Shown in pieces: positions 19,979 to 32,291 of a stretch of DNA of 64,000 nucleotides. The notes under the pieces were generated by a model. It was not told the origin of the DNA, ran no database searches, and worked only from the letters and a program-made list of their open reading frames with translations. Each line of letters starts with the position of its first letter. Positions within the stretch are counted from its first letter, which is position 1. The position numbers and the translations under genes are program-made. This DNA comes from Mycetohabitans rhizoxinica HKI 454. Its GTDB lineage: Bacteria; Pseudomonadota; Gammaproteobacteria; Burkholderiales; Burkholderiaceae. The DNA lies in the NCBI RefSeq assembly GCF_000198775.1, contig NC_014722.1:113372-177371 (forward strand). The letters run 5' to 3'.

Positions 19979-20449
19979 GTGAATCTGAACGCAACTTTGA
20001 TTGCGCAAATGGTCGTGTTCCTGATCCTCGCGTGGTTCACGATGAAGTTCGTGTGGCCACCGCTGATCAGCGCGCTCGACGAACGTGCGAAGAAGATCGC
20101 CGATGGGCTGGCCGCCGCCGACAAGGGCAAGACGGAACTCGAGGCGGCCCACAAGCGGATCGATCAGGAATTGGCGAACGCGCGCAATGAAGGGCAGCAG
20201 CGCGTCGCGGAGGCGGAAAAGCGCGCGCAGCTCATGGCCGACGAGATCAAGCGCAACGCACAGGCTGAAGCGGCGCGGATCATCGCGCAAGCGAAGGCCG
20301 AAGCCGAGCAACAAGTGGTCAAGGTCCGCGACGCATTGCGCGGCGATGTCGCCGCCTTGGCCGTCAAGGGTGCTGAGCAGATCTTGAAGCGCGAAATTGA
20401 CCAGAACGCGCACGTCGAGCTGCTGAACCAACTGAAAGCCGAGCTCTGA
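19979..20449 (+). CDS. atpF: ATP synthase Fo subunit b
   Basis: A 156-residue peripheral stalk subunit. One N-terminal membrane helix ([20 protein letters not shown]) is followed by a long charged coiled coil rich in Ala, Glu and Lys. The start codon is GTG at 19979 with AAGGA upstream. It is 2 bases from the next gene, atpH. Confidence 0.95.
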   Translation: MNLNATLIAQMVVFLILAWFTMKFVWPPLISALDERAKKIADGLAAADKGKTELEAAHKRIDQELANARNEGQQRVAEAEKRAQLMADEIKRNAQAEAARIIAQAKAEAEQQVVKVRDALRGDVAALAVKGAEQILKREIDQNAHVELLNQLKAEL

Positions 20450-20451
20450 TC

Positions 20452-21000
20452 ATGGCCGAACTAGCAACCATCGCCCGTCCGTACGCCGAGGCGCTGTTTG
20501 GCGTAGCGTCCACCGATCGTGCCGCCGATCTGGCCGCCTGGTCCGCACTGGTGCAGGAGTTGGCGCAGGTTGCGCGTCTTCCCGAGGTGCTGTCGATTGT
20601 ATCGAGCCCGAAGGTGGGCCGCCAGCAGGTCGTCGACCTGCTGCTTGCCGCGCTGAAGTCGCCGGTAAAGGACTCGCCTGCCGCGAAGAACTTTGTGCAG
20701 ATGCTGGTGGAGAACCACCGGGTTCCGTTGCTGCCCGAAATCGCTGCCCAGTTCGATGCATTGAAGAATGCACAGGAAGGTGCGGCCGACGTGACCATCG
20801 AGAGTGCGTTTGCGCTGGATGGGCAGTCGCTTGCCGATCTAGTCGCGGTGCTCGAGCGCAAATTTCAGCGCAAGCTAAAGCCGACGGTGAAGCTTGAGCC
20901 TGCACTGATCGGCGGCGTGCGGGTGACGGTTGGCGACGAAGTGCTCGATACCTCGGTCCGCGCGCGGCTCGCGGCGATGCAAACGGCGTTGACCGCATAA
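20452..21000 (+). CDS. atpH: ATP synthase F1 subunit delta
   Basis: A 182-residue subunit that clamps the peripheral stalk to the F1 head. The N-terminus ([16 protein letters not shown]) and the C-terminal signature [20 protein letters not shown] are those of the OSCP/delta family. The frame is intact and it is nearly contiguous with atpF. Confidence 0.95.
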   Translation: MAELATIARPYAEALFGVASTDRAADLAAWSALVQELAQVARLPEVLSIVSSPKVGRQQVVDLLLAALKSPVKDSPAAKNFVQMLVENHRVPLLPEIAAQFDALKNAQEGAADVTIESAFALDGQSLADLVAVLERKFQRKLKPTVKLEPALIGGVRVTVGDEVLDTSVRARLAAMQTALTA

Positions 21001-21066
21001 CCGAATTGCGGTCCGCCAGCGTCACGCTAACGCGACGCGCAACAGAATTGAACATCAGGAGCGATT

Positions 21067-22609
21067 ATGCAACTCAACCCCTCTGAAATCAGCGAGCTGA
21101 TCAAGAGCCGGATCCAGGGACTGGAGGCCGACGCTGACGTTCGCAATCAGGGAACTGTGGTCTCCGTGACCGACGGTATCGTCCGCATCCACGGCCTGTC
21201 GGACGTGATGCAAGGCGAAATGCTGGAGTTTCCGGGCAACACGTTCGGCTTGGCGCTGAACCTGGAGCGCGACTCGGTCGGCGCGGTGATTCTCGGTGAA
21301 TTCGAGCACATTTCCGAAGGCGACACGGTTAAGACGACGGGCCGCATCCTCGAGGTGCCGGTCGGCCCGGAGTTGATCGGCCGCGTCGTCGACGCGTTGG
21401 GCAACCCGATCGACGGCAAGGGTCCGATCAACGCGAAGACCACCGATGCGATCGAAAAAATTGCGCCGGGCGTGATCTGGCGCAAGTCGGTGTCCGAGCC
21501 GGTGCAGACCGGCTTGAAGTCGATCGATTCGATGGTGCCGATCGGCCGTGGCCAGCGCGTAGCTGATCATCGGCGACCGCCAGACCGGCAAGACCGCCGT
21601 GGCCGTCGACGCGATCATCAACCAGAAGGGCAAGAACCTGACGTGTATCTACGTCGCGATCGGCCAGAAAGCGTCGTCGATCATGAATGTCGTGCGCAAG
21701 CTCGAAGAGCATGGCGCGATGGACTACACGATCGTCGTGGCTGCGTCGGCATCCGATTCCGCCGCGATGCAATTCATCGCGCCGTACGCCGGCTGCACGA
21801 TGGGCGAATACTTCCGCGATCGCGGTCAGGACGCGCTGATCATCTATGACGACTTGACCAAGCAAGCGTGGGCGTACCGCCAGATCTCGCTGCTGCTGCG
21901 TCGTCCGCCAGGCCGCGAGGCGTATCCCGGCGACGTGTTCTATCTGCACTCGCGTCTGCTCGAGCGGGCGGCCCGCGTGTCCGAGGAATATGTCGAAAAG
22001 TTCACGAACGGCGAAGTGAAGGGCAAGAGCGGTTCGCTGACCGCGCTGCCGGTGATTGAAACGCAGGCCGGTGACGTAACTGCGTTCGTGCCGACCAACG
22101 TCATCTCGATTACCGATGGCCAGATCTTCTTGGAAACCGATTTGTTCAACGCCGGTATTCGCCCCGCGATCAACGCCGGTATCTCGGTGTCGCGGGTCGG
22201 TGGCGCGGCGCAGACGAAGGTGATCAAGAAGCTGTCCGGCGGCATCCGTACTGACTTGGCGCAGTACCGCGAGCTTGCGGCGTTCGCACAGTTTGCATCG
22301 GACCTAGACGAAGCGACCCGTAAGCAACTCGAGCGTGGCCGTCGCGTGACGGAACTGCTCAAGCAGCCGCAGTATCAGCCGCTACAGGTTTGGGAGTTGG
22401 CGGTTGCGCTGTTTGCCGCGAACAACGGCTACCTGGACGACCTGGAAGTGAAGCACGTGCTACCGTTCGAAAAGGGCCTGGGCGAGTTCCTGAAGACCAG
22501 CCATGCCGCGCTGATCAAGCGTATCGAAGACAACAAGGACTTAGCGAAGGACGATGAAGCCGCGTTGCATGCGGCGATCAAGGACTTCAAAAAGTCCGGC
22601 GCTTACTGA
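21067..22609 (+). CDS. atpA: ATP synthase F1 subunit alpha, interrupted by a one-base insertion
   Basis: The non-catalytic nucleotide-binding subunit of F1. Codons from 21067 read normally as far as MVPIGRGQR. An extra T at 21560 (CGC G-T-AG CTG where CGC GAG CTG is expected) then shifts the frame just before the P-loop GDRQTGKT, which is encoded in the other frame. Removing that T gives a continuous 513-residue protein, the usual length, ending in FKKSGAY. All other operon genes are intact and this subunit is normally essential, so a sequencing error is likeliest. As written, translation would stop in the wrong frame after about 260 residues. Confidence 0.9.
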
Positions 22610-22688
22610 TCTCGGGAATGCGGACAGAATGCGGCCTACATCGTGCAACGTCACGACGGGCTGCGCCGCTTCGGACAAGGAGTAAGCA

Positions 22689-25036
<2,348 letters not shown>

Positions 25037-25141
25037 TCGGTCGGGTGTTCGTAGCGGGGAGGCGTCCTCTTTTTGAGGGCGCCGGGAGAGTCAGAACTGG
25101 CCGTGCCCACCCCAGCGATTCACGCTCAACCAGGAGTCGAT

Positions 25142-25567
25142 ATGGCAACCATCAAAGTAGACGTCGTCAGTGCCGAGGAAAGTATTTTCTCGGGACACGC
25201 GAGATTCGTCGCGCTGCCGGGCGAAGCGGGTGAACTGGGCATCCTGCCCGGCCACACGCCGCTCATCACGCGTATCCGCCCGGGCTCCGTGCGTATCGAG
25301 GACGAGAATGGTGACGAGCAGTTCGTGTTCGTTGCCGGCGGTATCCTCGAAGTGCAGCCCGGCGCGGTGACGGTGCTCGCGGACACCGCGATCCGTGGCG
25401 CGGAACTGGACGAAGCGAAGGCCGAGCAGGCGCGCAAGCGTGCCGAAGAGGCCTTGCAGAACACCGACTCGAACCTCGAGTACGCTACGGCACAAGCCGA
25501 ACTGGCCTATGCCACGGCTCAACTCGCGGCCATCGCGCAACTGCGTCGTCGTCGCGGACAGCATTGA
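25142..25567 (+). CDS. atpC: ATP synthase F1 subunit epsilon
   Basis: A 141-residue subunit with an N-terminal beta sandwich ([33 protein letters not shown]) and a C-terminal two-helix region rich in Ala and Glu that can inhibit rotation. I chose the ATG at 25142, preceded by a CAGGAG; the longer frame from 25073 adds unrelated residues. It closes the atp operon and is followed by a strong terminator. Confidence 0.95.
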   Translation: MATIKVDVVSAEESIFSGHARFVALPGEAGELGILPGHTPLITRIRPGSVRIEDENGDEQFVFVAGGILEVQPGAVTVLADTAIRGAELDEAKAEQARKRAEEALQNTDSNLEYATAQAELAYATAQLAAIAQLRRRRGQH

Positions 25568-25611
25568 CCCGGAGGGGGCTGCGGCAAGTTCGCGGCCGCG
25601 CCAGTGTGAAC

Positions 25612-25641
25612 AACCCACATCGAGCGATGTGGGTTTTTTTT
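25612..25641 (+). terminator. Intrinsic terminator of the atp operon
   Basis: An 11-bp perfect stem (AACCCACATCG / CGATGTGGGTT) with an AG loop is followed by a run of eight T residues, 45 bases after atpC. Confidence 0.92.
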
Positions 25642-25780
25642 CGTCTTTTTAAGCGTTGTGGTTGCGTCCGGGTTCAATCGATGCTCAATGTGATATTCCA
25701 CAGTCACACAATGCGATTGAAAGCTTCCCAATACGTAAAGGTCATCCTGAACGACTCAGCGGATGAAACCGGAGACGACA

Positions 25781-27511
25781 ATGACCACTGCACTCGCCTT
25801 GCCGCCGGCACAAATCGAGCCCAAGAACGGCTTGTCCTACGTTCGTGGCCGTACCGATGTTCTACTGTCCGGGGCAACGGTGGGCGAGTTTCTTGGGCAG
25901 ACCGCGCGATGCTTCGCTGACCATCTGGCCGTTGTGTTCCGGGAGCAGGGCGTGCGCTGGACGTGGCGGGAATTCTCCCAGGAGGTCGACGCGCTGGCGG
26001 CTGGGTTTGCGTCGCTGGACATCGGCCAGGGGGACCGGGTCGGTATTTGGTCGCCGAATCGCGTCGAATGGCTGGTCACGCAGTTTGCGACCGCGCGCAT
26101 CGGCGCGATCCTCGTCAACATCAACCCCGCCTATCGGCTGGCTGAACTCGACTATGCGTTGAACAAAGTCGGCTGCCGCGCGATTGTGGCCGCGGAGCAA
26201 TTCAAGACGTCGCGGTATCTCGAGATGCTGCAGACGCTTGCACCGGAACTTGCGCAGCACGCGCCGGGGGAATTGCAGGCGGCGCGCCTGCCCGAACTGC
26301 GCCACGTGATCAGGATGGGCGCCGGCCGGACGCCGGGCATGCTTTGCTACGACGATCTGGTGCAGCAAGGCCGCAGCCGCCTGGACATGGCGCACCTCGC
26401 CGCGATAAGCGGCACGCTCGACGCGCATGACCCGATCAACATCCAGTTCACTAGCGGCACCACCGGCAAGCCGAAGGGGGCGACGTTGACCCATCACAAC
26501 ATCGTCAATAACGCGCGCTTCATCGCGATGTCGATGCGTCTAACGGAGCAGGACCGGTTGTGCATCCCGGTGCCGCTGTATCACTGTTTCGGCATGGTGC
26601 TTGCGGTGCTCGCCTGTGTGTCCACTGGTGCCGCGATGGTATTCCCGGGGGAAGGATTCGATCCGGCGGCCACGCTTGCCGCAGTGTCGGACGAGCGATG
26701 CACGGCGCTACACGGCGTGCCGACGATGTTCATTGCCGAGCTCGACCACCCCGATTTCGAGCACTATGATTTGAGTCGGCTGCGCACCGGCATCATGGCT
26801 GGCTCGCCGTGTCCGATTGAAACGATGAAGCGGGTTGTCGCACGCATGCACCTGGGTGAGATCACGATTGCGTATGGGATGACCGAGACGAGCCCTGTCT
26901 CATTCCAGAGTGCGGCGTCGGACCCGCTCGAAAAGCGCACCACGACAGTGGGCCGGATTCAGCCGCACCTGGAGGCGAAGATCATCGATGCGCTGGGCAA
27001 TATTGTGCCGGTCGGGCAGACTGGTGAGCTTTGCACCAAAGGCTATTCGGTAATGCAGGGCTATTGGGGCGACGACGAAAAGACGCGCGAGTCGATCATC
27101 GACGGCTGGATGCATACGGGTGACCTGGCGACGCTGGACGCGCAGGGGTATTGCAATATCGTAGGACGACTCAAGGACATGGTGATCCGTGGCGGCGAGA
27201 ACATTTATCCGCGGGAGATCGAGGAATTATTGTTTCGGCATCCAAAGATACAGTCGGTGCAGGTCTTCGGGGTGCCGGACGCGAAATATGGGGAGGAACT
27301 GTGCGCCTGGATCGTGTTGCGGCCTGGCGAGACGGCGACCGCGGAGGATATCCGAGATTTTTGCCATGGCCAGATCGCTCACTACAAAATCCCGAAATAC
27401 GTCCGATTCGTGTCGGACTTGCCGATGACGGTAACGGGCAAGGTGCAGAAATTCGTGATGCGCGCCAAAATGATAGACGAGTTGAAGCTATCGTTGGACA
27501 AGACCGCGTAG
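25781..27511 (+). CDS. AMP-binding acyl-CoA synthetase
   Basis: A 576-residue member of the adenylate-forming enzymes. It has the ATP-binding loop [18 protein letters not shown], the A5 motif [10 protein letters not shown], the hinge region [14 protein letters not shown] with [20 protein letters not shown], and the catalytic lysine motif [11 protein letters not shown] at the C-terminus. It should activate a carboxylic acid as acyl-AMP and transfer it to CoA. The acid is probably a medium or long fatty acid, but chain length cannot be read. I chose the ATG at 25781, with GGAGA seven bases ahead, over 25763. It is a single-gene unit. Confidence 0.88.
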   Translation: MTTALALPPAQIEPKNGLSYVRGRTDVLLSGATVGEFLGQTARCFADHLAVVFREQGVRWTWREFSQEVDALAAGFASLDIGQGDRVGIWSPNRVEWLVTQFATARIGAILVNINPAYRLAELDYALNKVGCRAIVAAEQFKTSRYLEMLQTLAPELAQHAPGELQAARLPELRHVIRMGAGRTPGMLCYDDLVQQGRSRLDMAHLAAISGTLDAHDPINIQFTSGTTGKPKGATLTHHNIVNNARFIAMSMRLTEQDRLCIPVPLYHCFGMVLAVLACVSTGAAMVFPGEGFDPAATLAAVSDERCTALHGVPTMFIAELDHPDFEHYDLSRLRTGIMAGSPCPIETMKRVVARMHLGEITIAYGMTETSPVSFQSAASDPLEKRTTTVGRIQPHLEAKIIDALGNIVPVGQTGELCTKGYSVMQGYWGDDEKTRESIIDGWMHTGDLATLDAQGYCNIVGRLKDMVIRGGENIYPREIEELLFRHPKIQSVQVFGVPDAKYGEELCAWIVLRPGETATAEDIRDFCHGQIAHYKIPKYVRFVSDLPMTVTGKVQKFVMRAKMIDELKLSLDKTA

Positions 27512-28187
27512 GCAGCCAGCGTGGGCAAAAAAAAGCGGGCTCGGAGCCCGCTAAAAACCACACGCTACGGGGTTAGCGCGAGGAGACCATGGGTGGCATT
27601 GTGTTACCGCGTCTGACGCGGTGCCAACAAAGATGTCCCTGCGCAGCAGAGCGTCGGCAGTGCCGACCGGTGTTCACGCGTCGCATCCGCTCATACGACA
27701 CAGTAGACCGCATCCGTGTTGGAAACCAATGGAAGCATTTTGGGGGAAACCCGCCGCCCGTGGGGTAACAAAGTGTTTCAGGTTGTAACTTCCTTTCGTC
27801 TGCCATTTGCAAGTTATTTATTTCCGCAGCCTTTGCCTTTTAATTAAAATATTTGGACCACAGGTAGCCGATAGTGTGTGCGGCCGTTGCTACACGCGTG
27901 CGCTGCGGCCTTGTGTTACGGTCGTTCACGTTTTTCCACAAGCACCGCATGAACGGATCAAACGGGTCAAACCGTTCATTGCGTCTCCTTGGGACGGCGG
28001 GACCGGCATCGGAACCTGCTAGAGTCCTAACGTGCCGCATGCGTGCACGGCGCACTAACGCACCGAAACGTCGAAACGCTGAAACGCCGAGGCCCGTCCA
28101 TCATAGGCGAGTCGGCATCCATTGCTCGAATCGCCGATGCGCGGCGCGCGTCCGTTAAAATGGTGCTTTTCCTGGGCAGAGCGCACC
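27512..28187. other. Intergenic region with a minus-strand terminator
   Basis: No protein gene is convincing here. A minus-strand frame at 27573-27812 is not recognisable. It contains the terminator at 27534-27552, an inverted repeat TGAACGG/CCGTTCA at 27950-27978, a DnaA-box match TTTTCCACA at 27932-27940 and short CGAAACG-like repeats near 28066-28090 ahead of hemE. Confidence 0.5.
27534..27552 (-). terminator. Intrinsic terminator reading leftward
   Basis: An 8-bp stem (AGCGGGCT / AGCCCGCT) with loop CGG. On the plus strand it follows the acyl-CoA synthetase gene but is followed by A residues. On the minus strand the stem is followed by eight T residues, so its best direction is leftward, although no minus-strand gene is annotated upstream of it. 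Confidence 0.7.
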
Positions 28188-29276
28188 GTGCCTCACAATC
28201 TCGCCAACGACACTTTCCTGCGCGCGCTGCGGCGCGAACCGACCGAGTACACGCCGATCTGGTTGATGCGCCAGGCGGGCCGTTATCTTCCCGAGTACAA
28301 CGCCACGCGCGCCCGTGCGGGCAGCTTCCTCGGTTTGGCCAAGCAGCCCGACTACGCAACCGAGGTGACGCTGCAGCCGCTCGATCGCTATGTGCTCGAT
28401 GCGGCAATCCTATTTTCGGACATCCTGACGATCCCCGATGCGATGGGGCTGGGACTTGAATTTACGCCCGGCGAGGGCCCACGCTTTGCCCACCCGGTCC
28501 GCACCGAGGCCGACGTCGCCCGGCTCGCCGTGCCCGGCATCGATGCGACGTTGCGCTACGTGACCGATGCGGTTGCGCAGATCCGTCGCGCGCTGGTGGG
28601 CGCCGATGGCCGTCAGCGCGTGCCGCTGATCGGCTTCTCCGGGTCGCCGTGGACGCTAGCGTGCTACATGGTTGAGGGCGGTGGCAGTGACGATTTCCGT
28701 ACCGTGAAATCGATGCTGTATGCCAGGCCCGATCTAATGCACCGGATCCTGGAGGTCAATGCGCGCGCGGTCGCCGATTATCTGAATGCACAGATTGATG
28801 CCGGCGCGCAAGCGGTGATGATCTTCGATACCTGGGGCGGCGTGCTGGCCGAGCGCATTTACCAGTCGTTTTCACTACAGTACATGTCCCAGGTCGTCGC
28901 GGCGCTCAAGCGTGAACATGATGGCGAGCCTGTCCCCGTAATTGCCTTTACCAAGGGCGGCGGGCAGTGGCTTGAGGCGATTGCCGCGAGCGGCGTCGAT
29001 GCGGTGGGGCTGGACTGGACCGTCGATCTGGCGCGGGCACGGGCGCGAGTGGGCGGCCGGGTTGCCTTGCAGGGCAATCTTGACCCGAACGTGTTGTTTG
29101 CCCCGCCCGAGGTGATTCGCGCCCAGGCTCGTCAGGTGCTGGACGCCTACGGCAATCACCCGGGGCACATATTCAACCTCGGGCATGGCATTTCGCAATT
29201 CACGCCAGTGCAGGCGGTTACCGAACTGGTCGACGAAGTACACCAGTACAGCCGCGCAATGCGTGCCGTCGAATGA
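28188..29276 (+). CDS. hemE: Uroporphyrinogen decarboxylase
   Basis: A 362-residue cytosolic enzyme that converts uroporphyrinogen III to coproporphyrinogen III in haem synthesis. Conserved motifs include [17 protein letters not shown] near the N-terminus, the substrate-binding segment [30 protein letters not shown] and the C-terminal [14 protein letters not shown]. The start is GTG at 28188, beginning [14 protein letters not shown], in line with homologues; the open frame extends upstream but is not conserved. The frame is intact. Confidence 0.95.
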   Translation: MPHNLANDTFLRALRREPTEYTPIWLMRQAGRYLPEYNATRARAGSFLGLAKQPDYATEVTLQPLDRYVLDAAILFSDILTIPDAMGLGLEFTPGEGPRFAHPVRTEADVARLAVPGIDATLRYVTDAVAQIRRALVGADGRQRVPLIGFSGSPWTLACYMVEGGGSDDFRTVKSMLYARPDLMHRILEVNARAVADYLNAQIDAGAQAVMIFDTWGGVLAERIYQSFSLQYMSQVVAALKREHDGEPVPVIAFTKGGGQWLEAIAASGVDAVGLDWTVDLARARARVGGRVALQGNLDPNVLFAPPEVIRAQARQVLDAYGNHPGHIFNLGHGISQFTPVQAVTELVDEVHQYSRAMRAVE

Positions 29277-29381
29277 TCGCCGGCCGTTGCTGCAATGCCA
29301 TAGCGTGGACCCTGTTCGTCAGGGGCCTGGACTTGTGCAAACCGCGGTAGTAGCGACTTGTCAACACCTGCTGGCGGCCAC

Positions 29382-29390
29382 TTATACACA
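29382..29390 (+). promoter_or_regulatory. DnaA box TTATACACA
   Basis: Matches the DnaA consensus TTWTNCACA exactly and is followed by a T-rich run. Confidence 0.6.
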
Positions 29391-29560
29391 TTTTTTTGCC
29401 ACCTTTGTCACATCGTGAATTTTGGCGTAGCAGAGTAGCATCACGCGCAAATTATTTTTCTAAATCCTTGATTTGTAAAATAATCTGGATCGAGCCGACG
29501 CAAAGCCCGATCTCGGCGAAATGTGCGTCGCTCGGCCGCTCCACGGGGGTGGCCGCGGGC

Positions 29561-29581
29561 TTTTACACAAAGTTATCCACA
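29561..29581 (+). promoter_or_regulatory. Two adjacent DnaA boxes
   Basis: TTTTACACA at 29561-29569 and the perfect E. coli-type box TTATCCACA at 29573-29581 lie 3 bases apart in the same orientation. Confidence 0.65.
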
Positions 29582-29732
29582 GGATGCCGAGCGATCATAA
29601 ATTTTTACGATGAATCCATGGCTTAGCGGTGGTTGCGATGTTTTACTTTAACTTTACGCTGCCTTGTCTCCCCTCTCGGTGACGCTTCGCCGCGCCGGCT
29701 CGGATCGCCGTGGCTGCGCCGACACACGACCC

Positions 29733-32024
29733 ATGCAACCGACGCTTTTTCGTTACGTTCGAGTCGCGCTGGACCATCCGCTTTCGGCACTGTACGACTA
29801 CCGCTGGACTTTGCCGTCGCAGCCGCTGCCCGGCATGCTCGTGCAAGTGCCATTTGGCCGCCGGCAGATAGTGGGACTGGTCATCGAGGTCGCGGATGCG
29901 ACTGACGTGCCAGAGGATCGATTGCGAGACGTCCAAAGCGCGTGCATCGATTGTCCGCCGCTGGACGCAAACTGGCTTCAATTGATCGCGTTTGCTGCGG
30001 ATTACTATCAGCGCGGCCGCGGCGAAGTGGCGTTGCCAGCGTTGCCGCAGGCGTTGCGCGATGCGGCCCGTTGGCCACGGCTGTTCGCGCGTGAGCCGGT
30101 CTATCGGCTGACGACGGCCGGGCGCGATAGGTTGCCTGACGCGTTGCCGGCCCGCGCGACGGCGTTGCGACGGCTCGCCCAGGCATTGTTGCGGGCGGAC
30201 ACGCTGGGCGCTGACGATGCCCGCGCGATCCACCCGAAGGCCGTTGCGACGCTCGAGCAGTGGCAGGAGCACGGATGGGTTCACGTGCAATGGCGCGGCG
30301 CCGTCGAGGCATTGGAAATGAGCGACACGACGCAGCCGCCGGGGCGGCCCGGGCACGATGTCTCGTCGCGGCTGGACCCGTGCGCGGTGCCCGAGCTTAA
30401 TGCTGAACAGCGGGCGGCGGTCGAGGCGATCGACGCCGCCCGAGGCTTCGCGCCGTTCGTATTGCATGGCGTGACCGGCAGTGGCAAAACTGAGGTGTAT
30501 CTGCACAGTTTGGCTGCCTTGTTCGCCCGTCGGCCCGATGCGCAGGCGCTGGTGATGGTGCCGGAGATCAACTTAACGCCGCAGTTCGAAGCGGTATTCC
30601 GGGCGCGTTTTTCGCACTGGCCGGCCACCGCTTTGGTGACTTTGCACAGTGGTCTGGCGGACGGTGAGCGAGCGCGTAATTGGCTGGCGGCGCACGCCGC
30701 CGGTGCGCGGATCGTGCTGGGCACGCGGATGGCGGTGCTCGCGTCGCTGCCGCGGCTGGCACTGATTATCGTCGATGAGGAACACGAGCCCGCCTATAAG
30801 CAGCAAGAAGGGCTGCGCTACTCCGCACGGGACCTGGCGGTGTGGCGGGCCAAGCAGTTGAGCGTCTCCGTCGTGCTCGGCTCGGCCACGCCGTCGCTCG
30901 AAACATGGTGGCATGCGTGCCAGCGCCGCTACACGACGTTGGCGTTGTCGCGGCGCGCGGTAGCGGACGCGACGTTGCCTCGGGTCAGGCTAATCGACAT
31001 GGAGGCGGAGAAACAGACGGGTCGCCATCGCGCGGATGGGTTATCGATGCCGCTCGTGAAAGCGTTGCAAGAGCGCTTGGCGCGTGGCGAACAAAGCCTG
31101 GTGTTCCTGAACCGCCGGGGCTACGCGCCGGTGCTGGCCTGCGACGCGTGTGGCTGGGTCGCAGGCTGCTCGCGCTGCAGCGCGTATGTGGTGCTGCACA
31201 GGCCCGAGCAGCGCATGCGATGCCATCACTGCGGTGGGGAAAGTCGCATCCCGCGAGCATGCCCGGCGTGTGGCAACGTCGATCTAGCGCCGTTCGGCCG
31301 CGGTACGCAACGTATCGAGGAGGCGCTCGGTGCGGCGGTGCCCGGTGCGCGAGTGTTGCGCATCGATGCGGATAGCACGCGGCGCAAGGGCAGTGCACAG
31401 GCGTTGTTGTCCGGGGTGCATGCCGGCGATGTCGATATCCTGGTTGGCACACAGATGATCGCGAAGGGACATGACTTTCAACGGGTCACGCTGGTCGGCG
31501 TGCTGAATGCGGATGCCGCGTTGTTCTCGCATGATTTTCGCGCGGGAGAACGGCTGTTCGCGCAATTGATGCAAGTCTCGGGCCGGGCTGGGCGGGGCGG
31601 CACCCACGGCGAGGTGCTGATCCAAACCGGACATGCGCGGCACGCGTTATATGCGGCGCTGGCGCGCCACGATTACGTCGGCTTTGCCGAGACGACACTG
31701 GCCGAGCGGCGCGACGCGCATCTGCCGCCCTTCGTTTTTCAGGCACTGCTGCGCGCCGAAGCGCGCGGCTTGGACGATGCGCTGCGGTTTCTCAATGAGG
31801 CTGCCGCGATACTTGACGCGGTACCCGGCGCCGAGTGCGTGACGCGCTATGATCCGGTGCCGCTGAACATCGTCAAGGTGATGCACGTGCACCGCGCACA
31901 GCTGCTGCTCGAAAGCGCTTCGCGTGCCGCGCTGCAGCGTACGCTGCACGCGTGGGTGCCGCGGTTGCGCGAACTCAAAGGGGCCCTGCGCTGGAATGTG
32001 GAAGTCGATCCGCTGGATATCTGA
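29733..32024 (+). CDS. priA: Primosomal helicase PriA
   Basis: A 763-residue helicase that reloads DnaB at stalled replication forks. The N-terminal DNA-binding domain begins MQPTLFRYVRVALDHPL. The helicase core has Walker A GVTGSGKTEVYL, DEEHEPAYKQQEG (DEAH-type box II) and GRAGRGG (motif VI). Between the lobes is the zinc-binding region with four CxxC pairs (CDACGWVAGCSRC, then MRCHHCG and ACPACG). I chose the ATG at 29733 because homology begins there; the frame is open back to 29664. Confidence 0.95.
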   Translation: MQPTLFRYVRVALDHPLSALYDYRWTLPSQPLPGMLVQVPFGRRQIVGLVIEVADATDVPEDRLRDVQSACIDCPPLDANWLQLIAFAADYYQRGRGEVALPALPQALRDAARWPRLFAREPVYRLTTAGRDRLPDALPARATALRRLAQALLRADTLGADDARAIHPKAVATLEQWQEHGWVHVQWRGAVEALEMSDTTQPPGRPGHDVSSRLDPCAVPELNAEQRAAVEAIDAARGFAPFVLHGVTGSGKTEVYLHSLAALFARRPDAQALVMVPEINLTPQFEAVFRARFSHWPATALVTLHSGLADGERARNWLAAHAAGARIVLGTRMAVLASLPRLALIIVDEEHEPAYKQQEGLRYSARDLAVWRAKQLSVSVVLGSATPSLETWWHACQRRYTTLALSRRAVADATLPRVRLIDMEAEKQTGRHRADGLSMPLVKALQERLARGEQSLVFLNRRGYAPVLACDACGWVAGCSRCSAYVVLHRPEQRMRCHHCGGESRIPRACPACGNVDLAPFGRGTQRIEEALGAAVPGARVLRIDADSTRRKGSAQALLSGVHAGDVDILVGTQMIAKGHDFQRVTLVGVLNADAALFSHDFRAGERLFAQLMQVSGRAGRGGTHGEVLIQTGHARHALYAALARHDYVGFAETTLAERRDAHLPPFVFQALLRAEARGLDDALRFLNEAAAILDAVPGAECVTRYDPVPLNIVKVMHVHRAQLLLESASRAALQRTLHAWVPRLRELKGALRWNVEVDPLDI

Positions 32025-32291
32025 GCGTGTATGGCGTGGCGCCGGCGAAACCAACAGTGAAAGAACCCATCGGCCTGTTCAAAACAACTTGGCCACTACA
32101 AAGCGCTCTTTCGTGTTCATCTTCATCTTTGAGAACGAACTTTACTAGGTTCCGACTGGCCCTATTTGTGCCGAAGGCAAGTCACCCCGACGGGGTTGGG
32201 GTAACCGTGACGATTCTGACGCTGACCGTGTTGTTGCGTTACGTGGGAATATGGGTTGCTCTTCCAAAAGAAATGTTTAGGGAGAGCGAGC

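Larger units (their letters stand above)
29277..29732. other. AT-rich intergenic region with a DnaA-box cluster
   Basis: A 456-base gap between hemE and priA with no gene. It holds three consensus DnaA boxes at 29382-29390, 29561-29569 and 29573-29581 on the same strand. The stretch between about 29381 and 29490 is unusually AT-rich for this GC-rich chromosome. It is a candidate replication-origin or DnaA-regulated region. Confidence 0.5.

Noticed and set aside
27573..27812. 79-codon minus-strand frame ahead of the leftward terminator
   Set aside because: Not recognisable as a protein; kept only as one possible source of the transcript that the terminator ends.
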